From NCBI GenBank assembly GCA_017650505.1, contig JAGCET010000042.1:1-64000 (forward strand): a DNA stretch of 64,000 bases, read 5' to 3'. Of this stretch, positions 34,473-45,302 are shown in pieces. This stretch comes from Alphaproteobacteria bacterium. GTDB lineage: Bacteria > Pseudomonadota > Alphaproteobacteria > Rs-D84. The notes beneath the pieces were generated by a model that saw nothing but the letters and a program-made list of their open reading frames with translations, did not search any database and was not told the origin of the DNA. Position numbers and translations under genes: made by a program. Each line of letters opens with the position of its first letter. Position 1 is the stretch's first letter.

Positions 34473-37400
34473 TTACAAATCCAACAATTGTTGATTTTCG
34501 CCACCTTCGCGTGCCAATTTTTCTGCCCGCTCTTCGGCCTTGGCAATTTCGCGAACACGGCGGACGTATGCGCCCGTTCCAATCGGAATCAAACGACCAA
34601 CAATAAGGTTTTCGTTTATACCAACCAATTTATCGGTTGCACCGTTGATTGCCGCATCAACCAAGACCTTGGTAGTCTGTTGGAACGACGCGTTGGATAT
34701 GAACGAACGTGTGGTAAGCGAGGCACGGGTAAGTCCAACCAAAACCTGGGACGCGACCGCCGGACGACCACCATCGTGCACAACACGCGCATTTTCTTCT
34801 TCGAAATCGACACGGTCAACAACATGCCCCATAAGGAATCCTGTATCGCCCGGGTCGGTGATTTCTACACGACGCGTCATTTCGCGAATCAAAATTTCAA
34901 TATGCTTGTCGTTGATGGACACACCCTGCAAACGATATACCTGTTGAATTTGTTCGACCATAAATGTCGCCAATGCCTTTTGTCCCAAAATGCGCAAGAT
35001 GTCTTGGGGTACCGGATCACCATCGACCAATTTGTCGGCCTTTTTCACGACATCGCCACTGCGCACCAACAAATTCGTTCCCTTTGGCACCGCATATTCA
35101 ACCGGCGCAGTTCCATCATCGGGTTCAATGCGAACGATGATTTTGGATTTTGCATCTTCTAATTCAACCGTTCCGTCAATTTCCGCCAATAATGCCGGGT
35201 TAGATGGACGACGAACCTCTAGCAATTCTTCGACGCGCGGCAAACCACCGGTAATATCGCCTGTACGCTTTGCCTGGACCGGAATGCGTGCCAAAACATC
35301 GCCCGCCGAAACAGTTGCACCATTGGCAACATTCAACACCGAATGTATCGGCAACAGGTATTCTGCAATCTTTTTCCCACCCAACGACAATATATCGCCG
35401 TTTTCGTTGACCAAACGGATTGCCGGTTGCAATGCCTTTTTGGTGTTTGTCTTCCAATTTATAACCTTGCGCGAAACGATACCGGTTGTTGGGTCAACTT
35501 CTTCTTGGAACGAAACGTTTTCGACCAAATCGTTAAAGTTCACTATACCATCTTTTTCCGCCAAAATCGTGTTGGAATATGGATCCCATTCTGCAACCTT
35601 GGCCCCTTTGTCCACGGTATCACCATCGTTCACAATCAACATAGATGCGTATGGCAGACCACAACTGAATAATTCTTCACCCTTTGGCGATACAACCGCG
35701 ATTTTACCATTCCGCGACAGGACGACAACGCGACCCGCAGAATTCTTGATCGTGTTCACACCATTCAGTTTGATTGTACCGGCAACTGGAACCTCGATAT
35801 AATGGCTTTCGGCACCACCGGACGCAATACCACCAATGTGGAATGTACGCAATGTCAACTGGGTTCCCGGTTCACCAATGGATTGACCGGCAACAACACC
35901 GACCGCTTCGCCAACATGTACCAAAGATTGACGCGACAAATCCATACCATAGCACTTTGCACACAGACCATCGCTGCAACATGTCAAAACACTGCGCACA
36001 TCGACACTCGGCAGGCCAGATTCGTTAATCTTGCGTGCGGCAACCTTGGTCACCAATTCGCCGGCCGGAACGATAACTTCCTTGGTAATCGGATGCACGA
36101 TATCATGTGCCGCGGTACGTCCCAAAACGACATCACCCAATGGCACGGACAGTGTGCTGCCCTGGTATACGGGTTTTGCAGTAATAAATTCTGTTGTGCC
36201 GCAGTCATGTTCAGTAATAACCGTATTCAACGCCAAATCGACCAAACGACGTGTCAGATAACCCGCCTGGGCCGTTTTCAACGCGGTATCAGACAGACCC
36301 TTGCGCGCACCGTGGGTTGATGTAAAGTATTCCGCCATTGTCAAACCTTCTTTAAAGTTCGAAATAATCGGAACTTCGATAATCGAACCATCGGGCTTTG
36401 ACATCATACCGCGCATACCCGCCAACTGTTGAATCTGGTTTTTGGAACCACGGGCCTTGGAATCCGCCATCATATAGATAGAATTCCAATTATCACCGGT
36501 GGACCGACCCAATGCCGCATACGCGATCTTACCAAGGTCTTCGGTCGTTTTCTGCCACATATCAATCAGTTTGTTATAGCGTTCACCACTTGACAACAAA
36601 CCGTTTTGATATTGGTCTTCGATATCGGCCGCGGCCTTTTCTGCGGCGGCAATCATTTGTTCTTTTTCCGCCGGAATGACAACGTCATCAAACCCAATGG
36701 AAATACCACTGCGTGCCGCCTGTTCAAATCCGGTGTTCTTTAACGCATCGGCCAACAGAATCATCGCCTTGTCCCCGCAACGTTCGTATGTGACGGACAA
36801 CAGGTGTTCAATATCGCCACGGCCCATAACCTTGTTCACCAAATCGAACGGCATATTATCAGATTTCGGCAACAATTGACCAATTATCATACGACCCGCG
36901 GTTGTTTTATAATTTTTACCGTTGATACGCGCAATAATCGGCGTGTGCAAAGTAATAGTCTTGTTTTCCAATGCCAATTCTACTTCGTCCATTCCACTGA
37001 AGCGTGGCGATTTTTCGGTATGTTCGCCATTTATCAGTGAAATGTAGTAAATACCCAAAACCATGTCTTGCGACGGCACGGTCATTGGTTCACCATTCGC
37101 CGGAGACAAAATGTTATTGGTCGACAGCATAAGCGTACGTGCCTCTAACTGAGCTTCCAAAGAAATTGGAACATGGACCGCCATTTGGTCACCGTCAAAG
37201 TCCGCATTGAATCCTTTACAGACCAATGGGTGCAGACGAATTGCCTTGCCTTCAATCAAGACCGGTTCAAATGCCAATAACGACAACCGGTGCAAAGACG
37301 GTGCGCGGTTCAACAATACCGGATGTTCATGAATAACCTTTTCCAAGATTTCCCAAACGATGTCTTCACCATTATCGACCATTTTACGTGCTGTCTTTAA

Positions 37401-38582
37401 TGTGTTGGCATAATCGCCCGCCATCAAACGTGCAAACACAAACGGTTTGAACAACTCCAATGCCATGGCCTTGGGCAAACCAACCTGGTGCATCTTTAGT
37501 GATGGCCCCGACACAATCACACTGCGCCCAGAATAATCCACACGTTTACCCAACATATTCATACGGAAACGTCCGGATTTACCACGCAAAGAGCCCGACA
37601 AAGATTTTAACGGACGACGATTTTGTGATACCATCGGACGCGCCTTGTGTTCATTATCGAACAAAGAATCAACTGCTTCTTGCAACATACGTTTTTCGTT
37701 GCGAACAATGATTTCTGGTGCGTGCATTTCCATAAACCGTTTCAAACGATTATTACGGATGATAACACGACGATACAAATCGTTCAAATCAGACGCCGCG
37801 ACATGACCCGCATCCAATGTCACCAACGGACGCATATCTGGGGGAATAACCGGGATAATATCCGGCAACATCCATTGTGGTTCGGTTTTTGATTCCAAAA
37901 ATGCTTCAACCAATTTTAATTGTTTGATAATAGACTTACGTGTTGCTTCGGATTTGGTCTCCGCCAATTTTGCACGCAGACGTGTTCTTTCGTCACCCAT
38001 ATCAAGGTTTGCGATAATGCTGCGTACACCTTCGGCGCCAATTCCGACACGGAACGCGTCCGGACCAAATTCTTCCACCGCGGCACGATATTCATCTTCG
38101 CTGATTACGTCATATTGTTTCAGGTTGGTTAAACCTGGTTCAATAACAATATATGCATCGTACGATATAACCTGGTCCAATTTCTTTTGTGAAAGTCCAT
38201 TTAACAAAGTGGCAATTTTACCTTCGCGCAAGAACCAAGTGTGTGCAACTGGCATTGCCAATTTAATATGCCCCATACGTTCACGACGGACAGACGATGG
38301 TCCAACTTCGACCCCGCAACGTTCACAGATAATTCCACGGAATTTAATTCTTTTGTATTTTCCGCATGCACATTCGTAATCTTTGACCGGGCCAAAAATC
38401 TTTTGGCAAAACAGACCGTCCGCTTCGGGTTTTAACGAATGATAATTTATGGTTTCTGGCTTTGTGACCTCGCCATGTGACCAAGAAAGAATTTCTTCTG
38501 GCGATGCAATTGTGACACGTAATGCATCAAACTGTTCCTTGGTTTCAATCTGTCCAAATATCTTTTGCAACATATTTGCCAT
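34473..38582 (-). CDS. rpoC: RNA polymerase subunit beta'
   Basis: A 1369-residue catalytic subunit of RNA polymerase. The N-terminal zinc finger (CACGKYKRIKFRGIICERC), the active-site NADFDGDQMAVHVP with its three Mg-binding Asp, the trigger-loop region SIGEPGTQLTLRTFHIGG and the second Cys cluster (VLTCCSDGLCAKC) are all present. The ATG at 38582 follows AAGGAG. It is the last gene of the secE-to-rpoC cluster, separated from rpoB by 112 bases containing TAGTG-type repeats. Confidence 0.98.
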   Translation of the reverse strand: MANMLQKIFGQIETKEQFDALRVTIASPEEILSWSHGEVTKPETINYHSLKPEADGLFCQKIFGPVKDYECACGKYKRIKFRGIICERCGVEVGPSSVRRERMGHIKLAMPVAHTWFLREGKIATLLNGLSQKKLDQVISYDAYIVIEPGLTNLKQYDVISEDEYRAAVEEFGPDAFRVGIGAEGVRSIIANLDMGDERTRLRAKLAETKSEATRKSIIKQLKLVEAFLESKTEPQWMLPDIIPVIPPDMRPLVTLDAGHVAASDLNDLYRRVIIRNNRLKRFMEMHAPEIIVRNEKRMLQEAVDSLFDNEHKARPMVSQNRRPLKSLSGSLRGKSGRFRMNMLGKRVDYSGRSVIVSGPSLKMHQVGLPKAMALELFKPFVFARLMAGDYANTLKTARKMVDNGEDIVWEILEKVIHEHPVLLNRAPSLHRLSLLAFEPVLIEGKAIRLHPLVCKGFNADFDGDQMAVHVPISLEAQLEARTLMLSTNNILSPANGEPMTVPSQDMVLGIYYISLINGEHTEKSPRFSGMDEVELALENKTITLHTPIIARINGKNYKTTAGRMIIGQLLPKSDNMPFDLVNKVMGRGDIEHLLSVTYERCGDKAMILLADALKNTGFEQAARSGISIGFDDVVIPAEKEQMIAAAEKAAADIEDQYQNGLLSSGERYNKLIDMWQKTTEDLGKIAYAALGRSTGDNWNSIYMMADSKARGSKNQIQQLAGMRGMMSKPDGSIIEVPIISNFKEGLTMAEYFTSTHGARKGLSDTALKTAQAGYLTRRLVDLALNTVITEHDCGTTEFITAKPVYQGSTLSVPLGDVVLGRTAAHDIVHPITKEVIVPAGELVTKVAARKINESGLPSVDVRSVLTCCSDGLCAKCYGMDLSRQSLVHVGEAVGVVAGQSIGEPGTQLTLRTFHIGGIASGGAESHYIEVPVAGTIKLNGVNTIKNSAGRVVVLSRNGKIAVVSPKGEELFSCGLPYASMLIVNDGDTVDKGAKVAEWDPYSNTILAEKDGIVNFNDLVENVSFQEEVDPTTGIVSRKVINWKTNTKKALQPAIRLVNENGDILSLGGKKIAEYLLPIHSVLNVANGATVSAGDVLARIPVQAKRTGDITGGLPRVEELLEVRRPSNPALLAEIDGTVELEDAKSKIIVRIEPDDGTAPVEYAVPKGTNLLVRSGDVVKKADKLVDGDPVPQDILRILGQKALATFMVEQIQQVYRLQGVSINDKHIEILIREMTRRVEITDPGDTGFLMGHVVDRVDFEEENARVVHDGGRPAVASQVLVGLTRASLTTRSFISNASFQQTTKVLVDAAINGATDKLVGINENLIVGRLIPIGTGAYVRRVREIAKAEERAEKLAREGGENQQLLDL

Positions 38583-38603
38583 ATCTATAGTCTCCTTATT
38601 ATT

Positions 38604-38667
38604 AGTGTTAGTGGTTATCCATCTCCGCTTCGCTACGCCGAGACTTTGGTGTTAGTGGTTAGTGATA
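38604..38667. repeat. TAGTG repeats between rpoB and rpoC
   Basis: Two GTGTTAGTGGTTA units flank a short inverted-repeat segment rich in CTCCGC/GCCGAG. Similar units recur downstream of rpoC and in both copies of the structured intergenic element. Confidence 0.55.
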
Positions 38668-38694
38668 AATAAACCACCAACCACCTACACCACC

Positions 38695-41600
38695 CTAATC
38701 TATCTTTTTTGGCGTCATTGCCAACCCCAACCCACGCAATTCGCGAACGAACACGTTAAAGGCTTCTGGTGTACCGGTCTGAATATCGTCGCTGCCGGAA
38801 ATGATGGATTCATACATCTTGTTTCGACCAACGATATCGTCCGATTTGACGGTCAACATTTCACGCAACAGATGTGCGGCACCGTGTGCTTCCAACGCCC
38901 ACACCTCCATTTCACCAAGTCTTTGACCACCCTTGTGCGCCTTACCCGACAGTGGCTGTTGTGTCACCAACGAATAACTTGCCGTGGAACGTGCGTGAAT
39001 CTTTTCATCGACAAAGTGATGCAGTTTCAACATATACATCACACCAACCGTGACCGGACGTGCGAATTTTTCACCCGTCACACCATCGTACAATGTAAAT
39101 TGGCCCGTTTCCGGCAGTTTCGCCAACTTCAACATCTTGCGAACATCTTCTGGGGTTGCACCGTCAAATGTCGGTGTTGCCATTGGCACACCATCACGCA
39201 ACAATGCCGCATTTGCGCGAACTTCTGTATCGGTCATTTTCGCCAATTTTTCGGCCATATCTTTACCATAGATTTTACCCATAATCGCACGCAAATCATC
39301 GGTGACCGCGCGTTTTTGTTTGACTTCATCCAAAACCGCGCCAATTTGTTCACCAAGGCTGCGCGCCGCCATACCAAGGTGCGTTTCCAAAATCTGGCCA
39401 AAGTTCATACGACTTGGCACACCAAGCGGATTCAGAACGATATCAACTGGTGTTCCATCTTCCATATGTGGCATATCTTCGATTGGAACAACACGGGACA
39501 CAATACCCTTGTTTCCATGACGACCGGCCATTTTATCACCCGGTTGCAATTTCATCTTGTGGGCAATATAGACTTTGACTTCTTTCAAAACCCCGGCATT
39601 CAGCGAATTGCTTTCCGTTGCCTTTTCGATTTCGCGGTCTGCATTTTCATTCAAAGCCTTTAATTTGATGATGTGTTGTTCACGCAATTCATCTATTTTG
39701 GCCTGAATTTCTTTGTTGCCAATGACCAGTTTTTTGACATCGACCGGTTTGATACCTTCAAAGACCTCCTGGGTCAATTTTTTACCAACGAATGGTTTCA
39801 AACTGCCCGTGCCAGATTCAATAGTTTGACCTTCGGCCATTTGGAAAATCTGGTCCGCAAAGCCACGTTCGATAATCAAGATTTCTTCATCGCGATCTTT
39901 GTTAATGCGGTTGATTTTTTCCAACTCTATCATCTGGGTACGTTCGTCTTTTTTGACCCCATGACGCGTAAGAACATTGACGCCAATGACGGTACCTTCT
40001 TCGTTTGGTCCGACGCGCAAAGATGTATCTTTGACATTCAATGCCTTTTCACCAAAGATATTGCGCAACAACGCTTCTTCGGGTGTCAGTAATGTTTCGG
40101 ACTTTGGCGATACATGACCGACCAAAATATCACCCTGTTTCACGCGTGCACCAATGTAAATGATACCGGATTCATCCAAATTCTTTAATGCTTCTTCACT
40201 GACGTTTGGAATATCACGTGTTAAACTTTCGGGGCCCAATTGAGTATCACGGACTTTGATTTCTTTTTCAACGATTTTTACCGAAGTGTAAACATCGTCA
40301 CGTGAAATCTTTTCCGAAATAACGATAGAATCTTCATAGTTATATCCACGCCACGGCACAAATGCGACCAACACATTGCGTCCCAACGCCAATTCACCAT
40401 AATTCATTGACGAACCATCGGCGATAATGTCGCCCGCCGATATACGATCCCCCGCCTTAACCAACGGCTTTTGATGCAAAATCGTATCATTGTTGGAACG
40501 TTCGTATTTTTCAAGGTTATAAATGTCCACACCCGTCACAACATTACGGCTGTTCATACATTTCACCACAATACGTTTCGCATCCGCAGATTCAACAATA
40601 CCACTGTGCTTTGCAACCTTGCCCGTACGGGAATCACGTGCAACCTCGCGTTCAATGCCGGTACCAACCAATGGTGTTTGCACGCGCATAAGTGGAACCG
40701 CCTGGCGTTGCATGTTCGAACCCATCAACGCACGGTTTGCGTCGTCATTTTCAACGAACGGTATAAGCCCCGTAGAAATAGACACAACCTGGCGCGGTTC
40801 AACGTCAATCAGGTCAACTTCATTACGCGGCACACGGGTAAATTCACCATCAACACGCGCAGTGACCAATTCTTCGGTTAAAACACCCTTGTCATTTGTT
40901 GGGGTATTACCCTGGGCAATTTTGTGTCCCAATTCTTCATCCGCGGTCAAATATACCATTTTATCGGTAATCTTGCTGTTTTCGACAACGTAATACGGCG
41001 TTTCAATAAATCCATACGGATTGACACGTGCATAGGACGCCATGTGGTTAATCAAACCAATATTTGCACCTTCGGGTGTGTTAATTGGGCACAACCGACC
41101 ATAATGCGTCGGGTGCACGTCGCGGACGTCAATGCCCGCACGATCACGATTCAATCCACCGGGACCCAATGCAGAAATACGACGTTTGTGTTCCAATTCA
41201 GACAATGGATTATATGCATCCATAAATTGTGACAACTGGCTTGTTCCCAAAAATTCCGAAACCAAAGACATCAACGGATTTACATTGACAACATCTTGTG
41301 GTTGCATCGTCGCGATATTCGGCGAAGACAACGCTTCACGCACCAATCTTTCGATACGAACCATACCGGTGCGGAAATTTTGTTCCAATAATTCACCAAC
41401 CGTACGCACACGACGATTAGACAAATTATCTATATCATCGATTGTATCTTTGTGGTCAATGATATTGGTCAATGTTTTCAACACTGCCAAGAAATCATTC
41501 TTGGTCAACAAACGTTCATCTTCCGGTTTTTTCCCGGAATCTATTTTCAAACGCTTGTTCATTTTGAAACGACCAACCGCCGACAAATCATAGTACGTTG

Positions 41601-42831
41601 CATCAAAACCTTGACGCAGGAACAGGTTGATTGCCGCCTCAAGCGTTGGGCGTTCGCCCGGACGAATGATGTTATAAATTTCAATCAATGCCTCTTCACG
41701 ATTTGTGGTTTTATCTGCAACCAAAGTATTGCGCATATGCGCGGTGATCGTTGTATTGTCAATCGAGATAATGGATATTTCTTTGACACCCAATTTTTCA
41801 ATATCAGCCAAGACTTCTTCGGTGATTTCGGTACCCGACGGATAAATAACCTGGTCATCAACGGTTATTGCGTCAAACAGATATTCACCAAGAATGGCAT
41901 CGGGTAAAATTCCAAATTCTTTGGACGTGGCCGCAATTTTTGCCATACGTTTGGCATTCAAACGATCACCCTTGGATGCCATCGGCTTTTTATCTTTTGG
42001 ATTTAACAAATCGTAATTCAAACGATATTTATCCAAACCTTCAAACGATGCAACATTACCAATCCACATTTTACCGTTCGTTTTTAACGGAATCCGTTTA
42101 TAGAACACCGACAAAATCTCTGTATCGGTCATTCCACGAATTGTTGTTTTGCGCGGTTCGGCAATCCATTTCTTTTCATCTTCTGCACACGGCAAACAAC
42201 GCAATAACACGGTTGCCGGAACTTTGCGACGACGATCGATACGAACATAAATAATCCCCTTAGATTCTTCAAAATCAATCCACGACCCATGCTCGGGAAT
42301 TATACGGGCAGTATAAGTAATCGGGTTCCCCGCAATTTTTGCCTCTTTGGTGGTTGCGAAAACGACACCTTGGGTGCGGTGCATTTGCGAAACAATAACA
42401 CGCTCAACCCCCGATGCGATAAAACTGCCGCGTTCGGTCATTAACGGCACTTCGCCCATAAATATTTCTTGTTCTTTGATATCACGCAAAGACTTTTTGC
42501 CATCTTCGGCAACATCCCACAGAATCAAACGTAATTTCAGTTTCAACTTACTGGAATACGTCATCTTGCGTGCAAGACATTCTTTGACGTTATATGCCGG
42601 TTTTTCTAAATTGTATTCGACAAATTCTAACTCGGCTGCACCCGCATAATCCTTGATTGGGAACATTGACGTGAACACATTTTGCAAACCCATATTTTTA
42701 CGGTTTTGCGGTGCAACATCGCCCTGCAAAAAATCCCGATAGGAATTATATTGAATCTCTATCAAATCAGGAAGCGGAGTTTGCAAAAAACTTTTACCAA
42801 AAGATTTTCTAAGTTTCTGGATGACTGCCAT
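38695..42831 (-). CDS. rpoB: RNA polymerase subunit beta
   Basis: A 1378-residue subunit. The start MAVIQKLRKSFGK at 42831 has AAAGGAT before it; the longer frame to 42864 does not. Landmarks are GTSQLSQFMDAYNPLSELEHKRRISALGPGG (rifampicin region), HPTHYGRLCPINTPEGANIGLI, GDKMAGRHGNKG and the C-terminal VWALEAHGAAHLLREMLT. The rifampicin-pocket residues look wild-type in this reading. Located between rplL and rpoC as usual. Confidence 0.98.
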   Translation of the reverse strand: MAVIQKLRKSFGKSFLQTPLPDLIEIQYNSYRDFLQGDVAPQNRKNMGLQNVFTSMFPIKDYAGAAELEFVEYNLEKPAYNVKECLARKMTYSSKLKLKLRLILWDVAEDGKKSLRDIKEQEIFMGEVPLMTERGSFIASGVERVIVSQMHRTQGVVFATTKEAKIAGNPITYTARIIPEHGSWIDFEESKGIIYVRIDRRRKVPATVLLRCLPCAEDEKKWIAEPRKTTIRGMTDTEILSVFYKRIPLKTNGKMWIGNVASFEGLDKYRLNYDLLNPKDKKPMASKGDRLNAKRMAKIAATSKEFGILPDAILGEYLFDAITVDDQVIYPSGTEITEEVLADIEKLGVKEISIISIDNTTITAHMRNTLVADKTTNREEALIEIYNIIRPGERPTLEAAINLFLRQGFDATYYDLSAVGRFKMNKRLKIDSGKKPEDERLLTKNDFLAVLKTLTNIIDHKDTIDDIDNLSNRRVRTVGELLEQNFRTGMVRIERLVREALSSPNIATMQPQDVVNVNPLMSLVSEFLGTSQLSQFMDAYNPLSELEHKRRISALGPGGLNRDRAGIDVRDVHPTHYGRLCPINTPEGANIGLINHMASYARVNPYGFIETPYYVVENSKITDKMVYLTADEELGHKIAQGNTPTNDKGVLTEELVTARVDGEFTRVPRNEVDLIDVEPRQVVSISTGLIPFVENDDANRALMGSNMQRQAVPLMRVQTPLVGTGIEREVARDSRTGKVAKHSGIVESADAKRIVVKCMNSRNVVTGVDIYNLEKYERSNNDTILHQKPLVKAGDRISAGDIIADGSSMNYGELALGRNVLVAFVPWRGYNYEDSIVISEKISRDDVYTSVKIVEKEIKVRDTQLGPESLTRDIPNVSEEALKNLDESGIIYIGARVKQGDILVGHVSPKSETLLTPEEALLRNIFGEKALNVKDTSLRVGPNEEGTVIGVNVLTRHGVKKDERTQMIELEKINRINKDRDEEILIIERGFADQIFQMAEGQTIESGTGSLKPFVGKKLTQEVFEGIKPVDVKKLVIGNKEIQAKIDELREQHIIKLKALNENADREIEKATESNSLNAGVLKEVKVYIAHKMKLQPGDKMAGRHGNKGIVSRVVPIEDMPHMEDGTPVDIVLNPLGVPSRMNFGQILETHLGMAARSLGEQIGAVLDEVKQKRAVTDDLRAIMGKIYGKDMAEKLAKMTDTEVRANAALLRDGVPMATPTFDGATPEDVRKMLKLAKLPETGQFTLYDGVTGEKFARPVTVGVMYMLKLHHFVDEKIHARSTASYSLVTQQPLSGKAHKGGQRLGEMEVWALEAHGAAHLLREMLTVKSDDIVGRNKMYESIISGSDDIQTGTPEAFNVFVRELRGLGLAMTPKKID

Positions 42832-42897
42832 TGGTTTTAATCCTTTTTTTTGTGCGCTTTGCAAACAAAACTATTACTTATACTTTTTCCGGCCCGG

Positions 42898-42928
42898 TGC
42901 CCGCCGATGGATTTTTCCGTGGCGGGCA
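42898..42928 (-). promoter_or_regulatory. Hairpin in the rplL-rpoB spacer
   Basis: TGCCCGCC (42898-42905) pairs with GGCGGGCA (42921-42928), with inner pairing of the loop. Spacer hairpins at this place in other bacteria attenuate or process the transcript before rpoB. Confidence 0.5.
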
Positions 42929-42988
42929 TTAGGCGCGTCGCGAAATCGCGACATTATTTTTTGAACCATTCGATTCGGTGTGGTTAAA

Positions 42989-43357
42989 TTATTTCAATTC
43001 AACCTTGGCACCGGCGGCCTCGATAGAAGCCTTCATTTTTTCGGCTTCATCTTTGGCAACGGCTTCTTTCACGGTCTTTGGCGCAGATTCGACCAATGCT
43101 TTGGCTTCACCAAGGCCCAAACCTGTGATTTCTTTAACGGCCTTGATAACCGCCAATTTGTTCGCACCAATATCGGTCAGAACAACATCGAATTCTGACT
43201 TTTCTTCGGCGGCGGCACCGGCGGCCGGACCAGCGGCAACCGCAACGGCGGCGGCGGCACTAACGCCCCATGTTTCTTCCAATGCCTTGGACAATTCCAC
43301 CGCTTCCAAGACGGTCAATTTTGACAATTCTTCAACCAATTTTTGAATGTCTGCCAT
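42989..43357 (-). CDS. rplL: 50S ribosomal protein L7/L12
   Basis: A 122-residue stalk protein that recruits translation factors. The N-terminal dimerisation helix ([23 protein letters not shown]), Ala/Gly/Pro-rich hinge and C-terminal [28 protein letters not shown] domain (here LAVIKAVKE...) are clear. Follows rplJ at 45 bases. Confidence 0.97.
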   Translation of the reverse strand: MADIQKLVEELSKLTVLEAVELSKALEETWGVSAAAAVAVAAGPAAGAAAEEKSEFDVVLTDIGANKLAVIKAVKEITGLGLGEAKALVESAPKTVKEAVAKDEAEKMKASIEAAGAKVELK

Positions 43358-43402
43358 TTTTTTACTCCTTGTTTACTTACCTGGAAAGTTAACCCAACCA
43401 GT

Positions 43403-43882
43403 TTATTGATTCTTTTTCCCAAACTCGGCGGAAACACGCGCAATGCGCGAACCCGGTTCGACCAAGATACGCGCGATTGTACCGCGAATTTCCAACAGAG
43501 ACGGAAGTTTGGATAATTGCACAATTTCGTCCGTGCCCAAAACGCCCGCATCCATTTTACCACCAACGATGGTAAGGTTTGGATGTTCTTCGGCGAATTT
43601 GACCAACACCTTAGTCACGGCCAGGCCATCGGTTGCAACCGCAACCGCCGTTGGACGTTTCATAAGTTCGGATACCGGCGCGAAATCAGTGTCTTGCAAC
43701 GCCAATTTCATAAGGCGATTTTTGACAACTTTGAAAACAGAAACCAATGGACGCAACGCATTACGCAATGATTCCATTTCTTTCACGGTCAAACCGTGGT
43801 TTTCAACGACAAAAACACCATTTGCCGATTTTAAGGACGACTGCAACGCAGAAATCAAGTTTGACTTTTCTTCGCGTTTCAT
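43403..43882 (-). CDS. rplJ: 50S ribosomal protein L10
   Basis: A 159-residue protein that anchors L7/L12 dimers to the ribosome. MKREEKSNLISALQSSLKSANGVFVVENHGLTVKEME and FKVVKNRLMKLAL are typical. In many bacteria L10 with L7/L12 represses its own operon by binding the leader; a 200-base leader lies upstream. Confidence 0.96.
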   Translation of the reverse strand: MKREEKSNLISALQSSLKSANGVFVVENHGLTVKEMESLRNALRPLVSVFKVVKNRLMKLALQDTDFAPVSELMKRPTAVAVATDGLAVTKVLVKFAEEHPNLTIVGGKMDAGVLGTDEIVQLSKLPSLLEIRGTIARILVEPGSRIARVSAEFGKKNQ

Positions 43883-43889
43883 CTTTTTA

Positions 43890-44087
43890 CCCTTACTTCT
43901 GATTCACACATTATTCATATGCAAATCAACCTTGTTAAACTTTCCACCCGGGTTTTGCCCCGCGATGGGACCATTTCCTGTCCCAAAGAATTTTCTTTGT
44001 CTATGATGGAAATTAAGCGTTTACGCACCATCAGTCACGGACAGAAATCTTGTTTGCGCCCGGGGCATTATGCCCGGGGCACATTAT
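43890..44087 (-). promoter_or_regulatory. Likely L10 operon leader
   Basis: A 205-base spacer between rplA and rplJ. It contains a strong hairpin (44056-44067 with 44071-44082) just after the rplA stop and further complementary stretches such as TTTGGGACAGG...GGTCCC. Its position matches the autoregulatory L10 leader of other bacteria; I did not recognise the full L10-binding core. Confidence 0.4.
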
Positions 44088-44762
44088 TTATTTTGCATCG
44101 ATATGCAGACCCGGACCTTGGGTTGTTGCGATTGCAACACCCAAGATATATTGCCCCTTTACCGATGCCGGTTTAACCTTTTTCAATTGATCCAACAATG
44201 CATTTGCATTTTCGACCAATTTTTCGGTTGCAAACGACATTTTACCAATACCCGCGTGAATGATGCCATTCTTTTCGGCACGATATTCAATTTGGCCGGC
44301 CTTAGCATTCGCCACCGCACCCGCGATATCGTTTGTCACGGTACCCAACTTTGGATTCGGCATCAAACCCTTTGGCCCCAATACACGTGCAACCTTAGAC
44401 ATTTTCGGCATCATATCCGGTGTTGCAATTACGCGGTCAAAGTCAACTTGACCGGCGGCGACTTTTTCAATCAAATCGTCACCACCAATAACGTCGGCCC
44501 CGGCCTTTTTGGCATCTTCGGCTTTATCATTGGTAAATACTGCAACACGAACCTTTTTGCCCGTGCCATTCGGCAACGACAACATTCCACGAATATTCTG
44601 ATCTGCCTTGGTCACGTCAACGTTCAGACGCACCGCCATTTCCAATGTTTCATCAAACTTTTTGGATACAAACTTGCGCAACGCTTCGATAGCATCGACA
44701 AAAGAATACATTTTCTTGGTATCCAATTCGGCCCAAGTTTTTTGTCTTTTTGTAATTCTCAT
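44088..44762 (-). CDS. rplA: 50S ribosomal protein L1
   Basis: A 224-residue ribosomal protein. KMYSFVDAIEALRKFVSKKFDETLEMAVRLNVD, RGMLSLPNGTGKKVRVAVFT and the signature VARVLGPKGLMPNPKLGTVT are present. The gene starts three bases after the rplK stop, so the two are translationally coupled. Confidence 0.97.
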   Translation of the reverse strand: MRITKRQKTWAELDTKKMYSFVDAIEALRKFVSKKFDETLEMAVRLNVDVTKADQNIRGMLSLPNGTGKKVRVAVFTNDKAEDAKKAGADVIGGDDLIEKVAAGQVDFDRVIATPDMMPKMSKVARVLGPKGLMPNPKLGTVTNDIAGAVANAKAGQIEYRAEKNGIIHAGIGKMSFATEKLVENANALLDQLKKVKPASVKGQYILGVAIATTQGPGLHIDAK

Positions 44763-44765
44763 GGT

Positions 44766-45197
44766 TTATTCCTCCACCTTGACACCCATTGAACGGCACT
44801 GACCCGCGACGATATTCATCGCAGATTCCACGGTAGAGCAATTCAAGTCTGGCATTTTGCTTTCCGCGATTTCCCGGATTTGGGCTTTGGTAATAGTACC
44901 AACAAAGTCGCGACCCGGCTTATGCGAACCAATTTTCAATTTCAACGCCTTTTTAATGTAATACGAAACCGGCGGCAATTTCATAATAAATTCGAAACTG
45001 CGGTCCGTATAGACGGTAATAATGCACGGAATCGGCATACCCGGTTCTTTATCAGACGTTTTATCGTTAAATTGTTTGCAGAATTCGGCGATATTCACAC
45101 CCGCCGCACCTAACGCCGGTCCAATTGGTGGCGCAGGATTTGCCTGTTTTGCGGGGACGACCAGTTTTACAATCCCCTTTAATTCTTTCTTTGCCAT
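44766..45197 (-). CDS. rplK: 50S ribosomal protein L11
   Basis: A 143-residue protein of the GTPase-associated centre. [35 protein letters not shown] is the conserved N-terminus, with [14 protein letters not shown] and [25 protein letters not shown] in the rRNA-binding domain. Normal length and context. Confidence 0.97.
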   Translation of the reverse strand: MAKKELKGIVKLVVPAKQANPAPPIGPALGAAGVNIAEFCKQFNDKTSDKEPGMPIPCIITVYTDRSFEFIMKLPPVSYYIKKALKLKIGSHKPGRDFVGTITKAQIREIAESKMPDLNCSTVESAMNIVAGQCRSMGVKVEE

Positions 45198-45302
45198 TTT
45201 TTACTCCATTTGTTTGTTTTTGGGTTCGTGGTTCGATGTGGCGCATCTTCCACGGTTTTTGCGCGCCTTGCACGCGCCCGCCGACTTTTACGAAAAAATC
45301 GG

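Noticed and set aside
38662..39663. Plus-strand ORF of 333 codons
   Set aside because: Antisense shadow of rpoB; His/Phe/Thr-rich composition typical of reverse complement of coding DNA.
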